Source: a virus
Virus record (IMG/VR): IMGVR_UViG_3300032220_000084
Coordinates: 1 to 52,143 of that record
Reading direction: 5' to 3' (one strand)
Length of the DNA: 52,143 nt
Positions 8,427-16,134 of this stretch are shown piece by piece. Within the stretch, counting starts at the first letter, position 1. Each line of letters opens with the position of its first letter. The notes under the pieces were generated by a model. That model saw only the letters and a program-made list of their open reading frames with translations, was not told where the DNA came from and did not search any database. The position numbers and the translations under genes were made by a program.

Positions 8427-8846
8427 ATGGCAAATACCACATTCTCCGGCCCAGTACGATCCCTCAACGGTTTCATCACAGGCCACCAGCCCACTTCTGC
8501 TAACGCAATCAACGCTACAGCTACAGCTACAGCGGCTCAAGTTGCAGACGGCTATATCACTTCCACATCAGCTGCGGCTACAACTATCACGTTACCTACA
8601 GGCACATTGCTTGGTGCTGCTTTGGGAGCATCGCAGGGTACATCTTTTGATCTGTACGTTGACAACACCGCTGGCGCAAGCACAGTGACTATGGCTGTTG
8701 CTACTAATGGCGTTTTGTCTTCTGCTGCTGTTGACACTGCTGCCAGTTTTGGTGACTTAACTATTGCTGCTGGCGCAACGGGTCTTGCTCGTTTCACCAT
8801 CATGTTCTCTAGCGCAACAGCCTACGTTTTCACCCGTACTGCTTAA
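8427..8846 (+). CDS. Decoration-type structural protein
   Basis: A 139-residue Ala/Thr/Ser-rich beta protein with the common phage start MANTTFSGPVRSLNGF. The family is frequent next to capsid genes and is thought to be a capsid decoration or minor structural protein. The gene is flanked by terminators on both sides and has its own structured leader, so it may be a separate, strongly expressed transcript. Confidence 0.82.
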   Translation: MANTTFSGPVRSLNGFITGHQPTSANAINATATATAAQVADGYITSTSAAATTITLPTGTLLGAALGASQGTSFDLYVDNTAGASTVTMAVATNGVLSSAAVDTAASFGDLTIAAGATGLARFTIMFSSATAYVFTRTA

Positions 8847-8854
8847 TTAATCAC

Positions 8855-8871
8855 GGGGGCTTCGGCCCCTT
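8855..8871 (+). terminator. UUCG-loop hairpin, probable terminator or attenuator
   Basis: Perfect GGGGC-TTCG-GCCCC hairpin 8 nt after the decoration gene stop. The U-tract is short (TTAATAA), so it may only attenuate. Confidence 0.6.
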
Positions 8872-8889
8872 AATAACAGGAGATTAATT

Positions 8890-9393
8890 ATGATGCAGAC
8901 AGACGTTAAATCCGGACACCTTAATAACTCTGGTTTTGTTGTTTTGGGTAGAAATAGGTTAAAAGCCATTTCTATGGTTGGTACGGCTACGGCTGGAACA
9001 CTGGACATTTTTGACACTACTACAGCGCCCGTCTCGGCAACATATGAGAGAGCGGCTACGCTTATCACTGTTACCAAGACCGCACACGGGCTGGTTACTG
9101 GAGATGTAGTTGGGCTTGCGTTTGCAACAGCAAGCGGAACATCCGGAACAAACGGCAACTACATAGTTACACGCACAGGCGCAAACACTTTTACAGTTAC
9201 AGACATTAACTCTGGGACTATTGTTGCCGGAACAGCGGCTGTGTACGCATCCTTGTGGGTTGCCAGCTACGACACTGGTGCATCTGACTTGTTTGGTAAT
9301 TTTGCACTGATTCCCGGCGAAGGGATACTGATTAAAAACGGTATCTACTTGAGTATGTCCAATCTACTTTCTGCCAATATTTACTATGGCTGA
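8890..9393 (+). CDS. Head or neck structural protein
   Basis: A 167-residue protein with an embedded beta module of the form TVTKTAHGLVTGDVV ... YIVTRTGANTFTVTDINSG, a module found inserted in many phage virion proteins. The C-terminal half (ALIPGEGILIKNGIYLS) resembles small virion proteins from tailed phages. GGAG is 7 nt before ATG 8890. The 3' end overlaps the glycosyltransferase gene by 8 nt. Confidence 0.8.
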   Translation: MMQTDVKSGHLNNSGFVVLGRNRLKAISMVGTATAGTLDIFDTTTAPVSATYERAATLITVTKTAHGLVTGDVVGLAFATASGTSGTNGNYIVTRTGANTFTVTDINSGTIVAGTAAVYASLWVASYDTGASDLFGNFALIPGEGILIKNGIYLSMSNLLSANIYYG

Positions 9394-10129
9394 TAAGAGC
9401 TTTAACTTGATTGGTCGCAAGCTTATGATTGCGATCCCTTGTTACGATGGCAAAGTAAACATCAGAACTGCTTTTGCTATTGCTGAACTCGTTCCCAAGT
9501 TAGACAAGATGGGTGTGCGATTAAGTCTCGTACACCTGTCTGGTTGCTCAATTATTACCAAGGCTAGAAACAAGCTGGTTCGTAACTTCATGGAATCAGA
9601 TTGCACAGACTTTTTGTTTGTTGATGCTGATGTTGTGATTAACACGGATGCTGTTACTCGCTTGCTTGCGTTGTCATCAGACAAAGATGTTGTGGCTGGA
9701 TCGTATCCACGCAGATCAAAAGACACCAAATTCTTCTTAGATTTTTATCTAGACGAAGATGGTCAGTTAGAGTTTGACGATCATGGATTGATGCGTGTTG
9801 AAAGTGTTTCCACTGGCTTCATGCTTGTGCGCCGTCATGTGTTTGAACACATGATTGAGAAGCATCCTGAGTGGCAATATAAAGGCGATGGCGATGGCGA
9901 AACAGAACACGCAATCTTTGACTTTATGATTCTTGATGGTCAGTATATTGGTGAAGACTATGCTTTCTGTTTGAGAGCTAGGAATGAAGGATTTAAGATT
10001 TACTTGGATCCTATGATTAGTCTTCCACATATTGGCACAGAGGAATTCACACGGGACTTTGAGAAAGATGTTTTGAGGCCGCTTCTCAAGGAGCGTTCAA
10101 AACCTCAATTAAAAGTTTCTAACGGATAA
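9386..10129 (+). CDS. GT-A type glycosyltransferase in the virion gene block
   Basis: A 247-residue protein with KLMIAIPCYDG at the nucleotide-binding start, a DAD metal/nucleotide motif in FLFVDADVVI (80-82), and a later GEDYAFCLRARNEGFKIY acceptor-side block. These fit a family-2-like inverting glycosyltransferase that moves a sugar from a nucleotide donor. Position among structural genes suggests it modifies a virion protein or phage DNA, but the substrate is not visible. One of three such enzymes in the window. Confidence 0.82.
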   Translation: MADKSFNLIGRKLMIAIPCYDGKVNIRTAFAIAELVPKLDKMGVRLSLVHLSGCSIITKARNKLVRNFMESDCTDFLFVDADVVINTDAVTRLLALSSDKDVVAGSYPRRSKDTKFFLDFYLDEDGQLEFDDHGLMRVESVSTGFMLVRRHVFEHMIEKHPEWQYKGDGDGETEHAIFDFMILDGQYIGEDYAFCLRARNEGFKIYLDPMISLPHIGTEEFTRDFEKDVLRPLLKERSKPQLKVSNG

Positions 10130-10139
10130 AGGAAAAATT

Positions 10140-10586
10140 ATGCCAAGTTTTGCACCGGGAACGCCCAAATCGGTAATGGATGAGTTTAATAAAAAATTTT
10201 ATGGATCGAAGCAGTCCCAAGTTGATGAGTCTCCTCCACAAGCTGAACCAGCTAAAGGTGGAAAACCCGTATCCAAACCTTTGCCAAAGCCACCTACAAA
10301 GCCAAAACCACCACCACTTCCGCCGCCTCGCCCGCCTGTATCGCTTCCGACAGATCGACCAATGCCACCTACAAAGCCTCCCGTTGACCGACCCGGAATG
10401 GCTGTGCAAACAAAAGCTCCCCCTATGCCAATGGGTGCTATGAACACGCCGCCATCAATGGGTAGAAACCCAACGGGCGGTATGTTTCAAACCCCTCGCA
10501 TGAAGGCTGGCGGATCTGTAGGCTCTGCTTCTAAGCGTGGCGATGGAATTGCGCAACGTGGAAAAACCAAAGGACGGATGCTGTAA
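10140..10586 (+). CDS. Pro-rich small protein with SASKR C-terminal tag
   Basis: A 148-residue protein. Residues about 30-95 are Pro/Lys-rich (KPPTKPKPPPLPPPRPP), probably extended. The C-terminus carries the tag GGSVGSASKRGDGIAQRGKTKGRM shared with the next small genes; in this copy the tag DNA lacks the dispersed palindrome. A ribosome site AAAGGAAAA precedes the ATG. Probably a minor virion or assembly protein. Confidence 0.8.
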   Translation: MPSFAPGTPKSVMDEFNKKFYGSKQSQVDESPPQAEPAKGGKPVSKPLPKPPTKPKPPPLPPPRPPVSLPTDRPMPPTKPPVDRPGMAVQTKAPPMPMGAMNTPPSMGRNPTGGMFQTPRMKAGGSVGSASKRGDGIAQRGKTKGRML

Positions 10587-10828
10587 TGGCTACTCCAGCA
10601 TGGCAGAGAAAAGAAGGCAAGAGCGAGAAGGGCGGATTAAACGCCAAAGGTCGCGCCTCTGCCAAGAAACAAGGGATGAATCTGAAGCCTCCACAGCCAG
10701 AGGGCGGCAAACGCAAAGACTCTTTTTGCGCAAGAATGACCGGAATGAAGAAGAAATTGACGAGCGAAAAGACCGCCAAGGATCCAAATTCGAGGATTAA
10801 CAAAAGCCTACGGGCTTGGAATTGTTAG
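10586..10828 (+). CDS. Small conserved basic phage protein (DUF6321-like)
   Basis: An 80-residue protein with the family pattern PAWQRKEGKSEKGGLNAKGR, SFCARMTGMKKKL and a terminal RAWNC. I believe this is Pfam DUF6321, from memory. It is very basic. The ATG overlaps the previous stop (TAATG). Function unknown; it is commonly found among head-tail genes. Confidence 0.8.
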   Translation: MATPAWQRKEGKSEKGGLNAKGRASAKKQGMNLKPPQPEGGKRKDSFCARMTGMKKKLTSEKTAKDPNSRINKSLRAWNC

Positions 10829-10837
10829 GAACAAATC

Positions 10838-11152
10838 ATGGATCAGCCAATTGTAAAAAACTATTCTTTTACCCAAGGCGTTGGTAAAGACGGAATGCCA
10901 AAGTATTTCATTAATGGTAGTGAGATACAAGACAAGGCATCTTGGGATAGATTAAAAGCCAAGGCCGGTCAAGTGGTTGACAATAGTTTTGATGACATAG
11001 GTAATGCTATGTCTTCTGGAATGGACGATATGTCTGATCTGCGGCAAAAAGCACAAACCATTAAAAAAGCAAAAGGTGGAAGCGTTACCAGTGCATCCAA
11101 GCGAGCTGATGGCTGTGCCGTTAAAGGCAAGACTAAAGGCAGGATGATTTGA
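10838..11152 (+). CDS. Small protein with SASKRADG C-terminal tag
   Basis: A 104-residue protein with an N-terminal unique part (YSFTQGVGKDGMPKYFINGS) and the C-terminal tag GGSVTSASKRADGCAVKGKT ending KGRMI. The palindrome at 11077-11090 lies exactly in the GGSVTS part of the tag. Stop overlaps the next start (TGATG). Function unknown. Confidence 0.8.
   Translation: MDQPIVKNYSFTQGVGKDGMPKYFINGSEIQDKASWDRLKAKAGQVVDNSFDDIGNAMSSGMDDMSDLRQKAQTIKKAKGGSVTSASKRADGCAVKGKTKGRMI
11077..11090. repeat. Dispersed palindrome copy (TGGAAGCGTTACCA)
   Basis: One change from the consensus (A to G at position 6). It lies inside the C-terminal tag of the 104-residue protein. Confidence 0.6.
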
Positions 11153-11388
11153 TGGACATCAATACCATTTGGTCTGCTGGATTGTCTGCCCTGATGGGTG
11201 GATTGTGGTTTTTCATTCGTGAAAAGCTGGAAGATGTGAAGCGGATTGAGAGACTTTTAAATATTACACGCGAGGAGATTGCCCGTGATTACGCAACTAA
11301 CGAAGAAGTTCAAAGAATTACTGACCACATTGACCAGCGGTTTAACCGCCTTGAAGCAAAAATTGACCAACTCATTCAAAAAGGATAA
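11152..11388 (+). CDS. Small membrane-anchored coiled-coil protein
   Basis: A 78-residue protein with one N-terminal membrane segment (IWSAGLSALMGGLWFFI, about 6-22), then a charged coiled coil (about 25-76). ATG 11152 overlaps the previous TGA. The shape is like small accessory membrane proteins of phages; a lysis or membrane role is possible but unproven. Confidence 0.75.
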   Translation: MDINTIWSAGLSALMGGLWFFIREKLEDVKRIERLLNITREEIARDYATNEEVQRITDHIDQRFNRLEAKIDQLIQKG

Positions 11389-11394
11389 ATAATC

Positions 11395-11892
11395 ATGGCA
11401 CTTAGCTCATTCCAGCAAGCTTTTAAAGAAGCTCGCGCAAAAGGTGAAACAGAATTTGAATTTCCGCCAAATAGCGGAAAAATGTTTAACACCAAATACA
11501 AAGAAGAAGTTAAAACCTCAGCCAAGCCTGCTGCTTCTGCAAAAGATGCTTCTAACTACAGTAACGAAGGTCGTGGTTCTTCTGCCCCTGCAAAATCTTC
11601 AGCAATGCCTGACACCTATAGAGACTTAAGCGGAAAAGTTAAAGTTAAAGAACCAGTAAAGCCGCCTTCAGAGTATGAGCCCGGCCCTCAAAACATTAAA
11701 CGTAACTTGCAAAATGCGCCAAGCGACATTAGTGACCTTGTTTCCAGCCCTTTCCGAGCAATCCGTGAGGCTGGTAACCGTGGTAATCCTGATGCCCCCA
11801 AGAAAATGGCTTCAGGTGGTAACGTTTCCAGCGCCAGCAAACGTGCTGACGGAATTGCCCAAAAGGGCAAGACTCGTGGGAAAATGTGCTAA
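11395..11892 (+). CDS. Virion-associated protein with SASKRADG tag
   Basis: A 165-residue protein. The N-terminus SSFQQAFKEARAKGETEFEF is a recurring phage motif (SFxxAFxxARxxG) seen at the start of many small virion proteins. The middle is low complexity and likely disordered. The C-terminus is the tag GGNVSSASKRADGIAQKGKT ending RGKMC, with the palindrome at 11817-11830 within it. Confidence 0.8.
   Translation: MALSSFQQAFKEARAKGETEFEFPPNSGKMFNTKYKEEVKTSAKPAASAKDASNYSNEGRGSSAPAKSSAMPDTYRDLSGKVKVKEPVKPPSEYEPGPQNIKRNLQNAPSDISDLVSSPFRAIREAGNRGNPDAPKKMASGGNVSSASKRADGIAQKGKTRGKMC
11817..11830. repeat. Dispersed palindrome copy (TGGTAACGTTTCCA)
   Basis: Perfect match to TGGWAACGTTWCCA, in the orientation opposite to most asymmetric copies. 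It lies inside a C-terminal tag (GGNVSS). Confidence 0.75.
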
Positions 11893-11894
11893 CC

Positions 11895-12296
11895 ATGCCT
11901 GCAACGTCAGCAAAACAAAAGAAATTCATGGATGCTGCGGCGCACAACCCAGCATTTGCGAAGAAGGCCGGTGTACCTGTAAAGGTTGCCAAAGAGTTTA
12001 GCAAGGCCAGCAAAGGCCAAACATACAAAGAGGGTGGCGAAATGAAAGAATCTAAAGCAATGGTTAAAAAAGAGATTGGCTTTATGAAAGCCAAGGGCGC
12101 TCCTAAGTCCATGATGAAACATGAGATGGCTGAGATGAAGGGCATGAAAAAAGGTGGAAACGTTACCACTACCAAAATGGGATCAGTTAAAACTGCTGCT
12201 CCTAGCCGCGATGGTATTGCTACTAAAGGCAAGACCAAAGGCACAAAGATTTCCATGCCCGGCAATCGTGGCTTGATGGGCGGCGGGAAGTGCTGA
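11895..12296 (+). CDS. Small basic phage protein with modified tag
   Basis: A 133-residue Lys-rich protein. The N-terminus PATSAKQKKFMDAAAHNPAF resembles the short phage motif (S-x-KQQ-RFF) also seen in DUF3008-type proteins. Then Met/Lys-rich helices and a variant tag: GGNVTTTKMGSV, SRDGIATKGKTKGTK, and a C-terminal GNRGLMGGGKC. ATG 11895 is used; an in-frame GTG at 11886 has no advantage. Confidence 0.8.
   Translation: MPATSAKQKKFMDAAAHNPAFAKKAGVPVKVAKEFSKASKGQTYKEGGEMKESKAMVKKEIGFMKAKGAPKSMMKHEMAEMKGMKKGGNVTTTKMGSVKTAAPSRDGIATKGKTKGTKISMPGNRGLMGGGKC
12155..12168. repeat. Dispersed palindrome copy (TGGAAACGTTACCA)
   Basis: Perfect consensus copy in the GGNVTT part of the 133-residue protein. 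Confidence 0.8.
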
Positions 12297-12297
12297 G

Positions 12298-12549
12298 ATG
12301 AGAAGCTCTCGTGGAATGGGCGCAATAAACCCTTCCAAAATGCCCAAGGGCGTTAGGAAGGCTAGACGCGATGACACTGACTTCACTCAGTATGCTGAGG
12401 GTGGTGAGGTGTGGTCTAAGCCGCGCCCTGACTCTCTTGGCGCTCCAAAGAAACTGTCGTCAGCAAAGAAGGCAAAAGCTAAAGCTGCTGCCAAGGCCGC
12501 AGGCAGACCTTATCCCAACCTCATAGATAACATGAGAGCAGCTAAATGA
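12298..12549 (+). CDS. Small basic conserved phage protein
   Basis: An 83-residue protein with the recurring phage pattern RGMGAINPSKMPKG at the N-terminus, a short YAEGGEV segment and a C-terminal AKAAGRPYPNLIDNMRAAK. It is a common neighbour of head-tail adaptor genes in uncultured phages; function unknown. The stop overlaps the adaptor start (ATGA). Confidence 0.8.
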   Translation: MRSSRGMGAINPSKMPKGVRKARRDDTDFTQYAEGGEVWSKPRPDSLGAPKKLSSAKKAKAKAAAKAAGRPYPNLIDNMRAAK

Positions 12550-13481
12550 GCTATACCACTGGCACCTCACTCTTCAACATGGAGTTCACGGAGATCGCTG
12601 AAGAGGCGTGGGAACGTGCTGGGCGTGAGATGCGCAGTGGCTATGACTTGCGCACAGCTCGCCGGTCAATGAACCTAATGACTATTGAGTGGGCAAATCG
12701 TGGCCTCAATATGTGGACGATTGAGGCTGGTTCTTTCCCGTTAACTCCCGGACTGAATACTTATCCACTGCCAAATGACACTATTGACCTGTTGGATCAT
12801 GTGATTCGCACCGGTGCAAATAGTTCAAGCACACAGGCTGACTTGACAATTTCACGGATTAGCGTTTCTACCTACGCAACTATTCCCAATAAATTGCAGC
12901 AGGCAAGACCTATTCAGGTATGGATTCAGAGATTGTCTGGTGAAACGAATCCAACTTCTTTAACTACAAGTGGAAGCGTTACCAGCACCGCCACCACAAT
13001 TACGTTAAGTTCGACAGATGGGCTTGCTTCTTCTGGCTACATTAAGCTGGATTCAGAGATCATTTACTACGGATACCTATCAGGCAATACCATTGGTGGA
13101 TGTTTCCGTGGACAGAACAACACTACAGCAGCCACTCATACAACGGCTACAGAGGTATTTGTTCCTCAGCTTCCAGCCGTAACGGTATGGCCTACACCGG
13201 ACAACTCTACGCCGTATGAGTTTGTCTACTACCGTATGCGCCGCATTCAAGATGCTGGTTCTGGTGTGCAGATTGCAGACATGAACTTTCGTTTTTTGCC
13301 GTGTGTAGTGTCTGGTTTGGCTTACTACATTGCCATGAAAGTGCCTGAATTGATGCCCCGTATGGATATGCTAAAGCAGGCATACAACGAACAATTTGAC
13401 TTGGCGGCAGGCGAAGATCACGAAAAAGCACCGCTGCGTTTTGTTCCGCGCCAGCAATTTATTGGTGGGAGCACAACCTAA
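12546..13481 (+). CDS. Head-tail adaptor (P22 gp4-like)
   Basis: A 311-residue protein. The N-terminal helices (FTEIAEEAWERAGREMRSGY, DLRTARRSMNLMTIEWANRG) follow the pattern of gp4-type adaptors that seal the portal ring. An inserted beta module (TTSGSVTSTATTITLSSTDG, about 139-200) interrupts the core. The C-terminal MPRMDMLKQAYNEQFDLA helix is also typical. The palindrome at 12971-12984 lies in the insert. Confidence 0.78.
   Translation: MSYTTGTSLFNMEFTEIAEEAWERAGREMRSGYDLRTARRSMNLMTIEWANRGLNMWTIEAGSFPLTPGLNTYPLPNDTIDLLDHVIRTGANSSSTQADLTISRISVSTYATIPNKLQQARPIQVWIQRLSGETNPTSLTTSGSVTSTATTITLSSTDGLASSGYIKLDSEIIYYGYLSGNTIGGCFRGQNNTTAATHTTATEVFVPQLPAVTVWPTPDNSTPYEFVYYRMRRIQDAGSGVQIADMNFRFLPCVVSGLAYYIAMKVPELMPRMDMLKQAYNEQFDLAAGEDHEKAPLRFVPRQQFIGGSTT
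12971..12984. repeat. Dispersed palindrome copy (TGGAAGCGTTACCA)
   Basis: One change from consensus, identical to the copy at 11077. It lies in the inserted beta module of the adaptor gene. Confidence 0.55.
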
Positions 13482-13894
13482 TGGGTAGCACCTATGCTTC
13501 TGGTCGGATTGCAATTGCCGAATGCGACAGGTGCGGTCAACAGTATCAGCTCAAAAAACTTAAGACCGAGGTCATAAAGACCAAACGGTATGAGTTGAAA
13601 GTTTGTCCTGAGTGCTGGGATCCCGATCATCCTCAACTTTTATTGGGTATGTACCCAGTAGAAGATCCGCAGGCATTAAGAGGGCCGCGCAAGGATACGA
13701 CTTATGTAACGGCTGGTGTGAATGGGTTACAGACAGATTTAAGTGGCTTTGGCGGCTATCCTACTGGGGGCTCAAGAGATATTCAGTGGGGATGGTATCC
13801 AGTGGGCGGCGCAAGAGATTTTGATGATGCTTTGACTCCAAATAATTTGGTAGGAACGGCAAGTGTTGGTACAGTATCAATAAGCGTAACTTAG
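13481..13894 (+). CDS. Zn-ribbon virion protein
   Basis: A 137-residue protein with a two-CxxC zinc ribbon: CDRCGQQYQLKKLK and VCPECWDPDHPQ (about 15-55). The rest is Gly-rich with PTGGSRD and PVGGARD repeats. This ribbon type recurs in head-tail gene clusters of phages. It shares one base with the preceding stop. Confidence 0.8.
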   Translation: MGSTYASGRIAIAECDRCGQQYQLKKLKTEVIKTKRYELKVCPECWDPDHPQLLLGMYPVEDPQALRGPRKDTTYVTAGVNGLQTDLSGFGGYPTGGSRDIQWGWYPVGGARDFDDALTPNNLVGTASVGTVSISVT

Positions 13895-13903
13895 GAGCAG
13901 ATA

Positions 13904-14101
13904 ATGGAAACAAGTAAAGTTAAAGGCATTGCAAAAACAGAGGCAAAAAAGGTCGTCAAAGGCCATGAAGCTTCCATGCACGGCGTTAAAAAGATGGCTA
14001 AGGGTGGTAAGACCAACCTTCAAATGAAAGAGCTTGGTCGCGGTTTGGCTAAAGTTGCCAATCAGAAGAAGTCTTCTTTCACATACAAGCGCGGAGGCTG
14101 A
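13904..14101 (+). CDS. Small Lys-rich protein
   Basis: A 65-residue basic protein with VVKGHEASMHGVKKMAKGG, a phrase common in phage small virion-cluster proteins, ending FTYKRGG. AGGAG lies upstream. Function unknown. Confidence 0.75.
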   Translation: METSKVKGIAKTEAKKVVKGHEASMHGVKKMAKGGKTNLQMKELGRGLAKVANQKKSSFTYKRGG

Positions 14102-14102
14102 T

Positions 14103-14363
14103 ATGGGATACAGCAAAAAGATGATGGGTAAAGAAGTTGGCGATGCAGCTACTTATGCAGCTCCTCACAACATGAAGGGTAAAGCCGAGCCAATGCAAAC
14201 AAGCCCCGGCAAACGCGCAGCCAAACGGGACAACAATCCTGATTGGACTCCTATGGATGGTGTATCTATTGGTAGAAACAACAAAGTAAAGACCGATGGC
14301 ATCAAGATCCGTGGTACTGGCGCAGCCACCAAAGGCGTGATGGCTAGAGGCCCAATGGCATGA
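14103..14363 (+). CDS. Small basic conserved protein with GAATKG C-terminus
   Basis: An 86-residue protein that ends TDGIKIRGTGAATKGVMARG, related in style (DG, basic Gly/Thr-rich end) to the SASKRADG tags. ATG 14103 follows GCGGAGG. The stop overlaps the next start (ATGA). Function unknown. Confidence 0.78.
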   Translation: MGYSKKMMGKEVGDAATYAAPHNMKGKAEPMQTSPGKRAAKRDNNPDWTPMDGVSIGRNNKVKTDGIKIRGTGAATKGVMARGPMA

Positions 14364-15013
14364 ACTACTCTGAACTTGTCATTGCTGTTTCTGACTACTG
14401 TGAGAACACGTTTCCCACGGTAGACATGAACATAATGATTAAGCAAGCTGAACAGCGTATCTATAACACTGTTCAGATAGCGAATCTGCGCAAGAACATG
14501 ACTGGTACTATTACCGCTGGTAATCCGTATCTGTCTGCGCCTGATGATTTCTTGTCTGCTTATTCGTTGGCGGTGATTAGTGGAAGCGATTATCTTTATT
14601 TGTTGAATAAGGATGTGAACTTCATGCGCGAGGCGTATCCAAGCACGGCAGCGGCGTATCGTGGTAAACCTAAGCACTATGCTATTTTTGGCCCACAATC
14701 AAATGCTGTTACTGAGTTATCGTTTCTTCTTGGCCCAACACCAGACACAACGTATTCAGTAGAGCTGCACTTCTACTATTACCCTGAGTCTATTGTTACA
14801 GCCAACACTACTTGGCTTGGGGATAACTTTGACTCTGCTCTTTTGAATGGAACGATGGTTGAGGCTATTCGCTACATGAAGGGCGAGCCAGACATGGTTA
14901 AGTTTTATCAAGATATGTATCTACAGTCTATTGCGCTGCTCAAGAACTTGGGTGATGGCAAGCAGCGTGCAGATGCTTATCGTGATGGACAAGTACGGAC
15001 ACAAGTTCAATGA
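14360..15013 (+). CDS. Head-tail adaptor or tail completion protein
   Basis: A 217-residue protein with NYSELVIAVSDYCEN, IKQAEQRIYNTVQI and LSAPDDFLSAYSLAV, a pattern shared with phage adaptor proteins of podoviruses. The C-terminal helix (MVEAIRYMKGEPDMVKFYQD) is also typical. It probably joins the portal-adaptor ring to the tail tube. Start overlaps the previous stop (ATGA). Confidence 0.75.
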   Translation: MNYSELVIAVSDYCENTFPTVDMNIMIKQAEQRIYNTVQIANLRKNMTGTITAGNPYLSAPDDFLSAYSLAVISGSDYLYLLNKDVNFMREAYPSTAAAYRGKPKHYAIFGPQSNAVTELSFLLGPTPDTTYSVELHFYYYPESIVTANTTWLGDNFDSALLNGTMVEAIRYMKGEPDMVKFYQDMYLQSIALLKNLGDGKQRADAYRDGQVRTQVQ

Positions 15014-15432
15014 GTATTGTTCAAACTCAAACCACAAGCTTCAAGGCGGAGCTGTATCAGGGCATTCACGATCTAGACACAGACGTAATTAAGATTGCCT
15101 TGTATACAGCAAATGCAGATTTAAACGCAGAAACTACTGCTTATTCATCTACCAGTGAAACAAGTGGCGGAAACTATGTGGCGGGTGGATCTATATTGAC
15201 ACCAATTACGGTGAATAGTTCAGGATATACGGCATATGTGGGATTCCCAAATGTGTCATGGACTGGAGCTATAACTGCAAGATGCGCACTAATCTATAAC
15301 TCAAGCAAAGCAAACAGGTCTGTTGCTGTTTTAGATTTTGGATCAGACAAAGTGTCCACATCGGGCGGTACATTTTTAATCACGATGCCACCAAACACGG
15401 CAACAGAAGCACTTATTAGGAGTTCAAATTGA
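15010..15432 (+). CDS. Virion protein, paralogue of the 15634 gene
   Basis: A 140-residue beta-rich protein with SIVQTQTTSFKAELYQGIHDL, VIKIALYTANADL and SETSGGNYVAGG. The same order of motifs occurs in the protein starting at 15634, so they look like ancient duplicates. Likely a minor tail or neck component. Confidence 0.78.
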   Translation: MSIVQTQTTSFKAELYQGIHDLDTDVIKIALYTANADLNAETTAYSSTSETSGGNYVAGGSILTPITVNSSGYTAYVGFPNVSWTGAITARCALIYNSSKANRSVAVLDFGSDKVSTSGGTFLITMPPNTATEALIRSSN

Positions 15433-15623
15433 TTGTTACCACTACCAAGGGCGAGATGGATGACTCATTGCTAGAGAAGCGTGAGGGTACAGTGGACAAC
15501 GACAATGAATTGACCACATGGGTTGAGTATTGGTTGGAAGGTGAGCTTGTTCACCGTTCTGCCCATGTGACGTTGAAAAAGATGCCCGTCTTTGGCGGCG
15601 GCGAAACAGAATCAATTGGCTAA
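15429..15623 (+). CDS. Small conserved protein with TTG start
   Basis: A 64-residue protein beginning (TTG)IVTTTKGEMDDSLLEKREG, with a central NDNELTTWVEYWLEGELVHR. TTG 15429 overlaps the previous TGA, and AGGAG is 6 nt upstream. No ATG fits the conserved N-terminus, so TTG is the probable start. Function unknown. Confidence 0.75.
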   Translation: MIVTTTKGEMDDSLLEKREGTVDNDNELTTWVEYWLEGELVHRSAHVTLKKMPVFGGGETESIG

Positions 15624-15633
15624 AGGATAAATC

Positions 15634-16125
15634 ATGGCAAATACCCAATCAATGTGTACCTCGTTCATGGCTGAACTGATGCTCGGTCAACACCAGCTTG
15701 GCACTTCTACCATTGTGTCTCGTGGTAGTTTGACATCACCCACTACAGATACTGTAAAAGCAGCTTTGTATTTGGCATCGGCAACCATCAATGCAGCGAC
15801 TACTGCGTACACAGTAACTGGTGAAGTTTCTGGTACAAACTATGTTGCTGGTGGCGTGACGGTAACAAATGCCAACACCCCAACATCAACCAATACTTCA
15901 GCAACTGCTGGTGTAGCGTACTGGACTCCTTCAGCTTCAATTACCTACACCACAGTGACTTTGACCACGGCTTTTGATACTGTCTTGTTGTACAACTCGA
16001 CTCAAAGTAACAAGGCAATTAGTGTCCACACGTTTGGCTCACAGACCATCACGGCTGGTACTTTTACCTTGACAATGCCGTCAAACACCACATCAACCGC
16101 TTTGCTGCGCTTGGCAACTACTTAA
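15634..16125 (+). CDS. Virion protein, paralogue of the 15010 gene
   Basis: A 163-residue Thr/Ala-rich beta protein: MCTSFMAELMLGQHQLG, TVKAALYLASATINA, GTNYVAGGVTV and a C-terminal FTLTMPSNTTSTALLRL. It shares motif order and the ending TMPxNTxxxALxR with the 15010 protein, with extra residues near the N-terminus. Confidence 0.78.
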   Translation: MANTQSMCTSFMAELMLGQHQLGTSTIVSRGSLTSPTTDTVKAALYLASATINAATTAYTVTGEVSGTNYVAGGVTVTNANTPTSTNTSATAGVAYWTPSASITYTTVTLTTAFDTVLLYNSTQSNKAISVHTFGSQTITAGTFTLTMPSNTTSTALLRLATT

Positions 16126-16134
16126 GGGTAGGTC

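Noticed and set aside
10801-10815. AAGCC-TACG-GGCTT hairpin near the end of the DUF6321-like gene
   Set aside because: Short stem inside the coding sequence without a T-run; not supported as a terminator.
11729-12325. 198-codon minus-strand frame
   Set aside because: Overlaps two well-supported small plus-strand genes with conserved tags; no minus-strand transcription signals.
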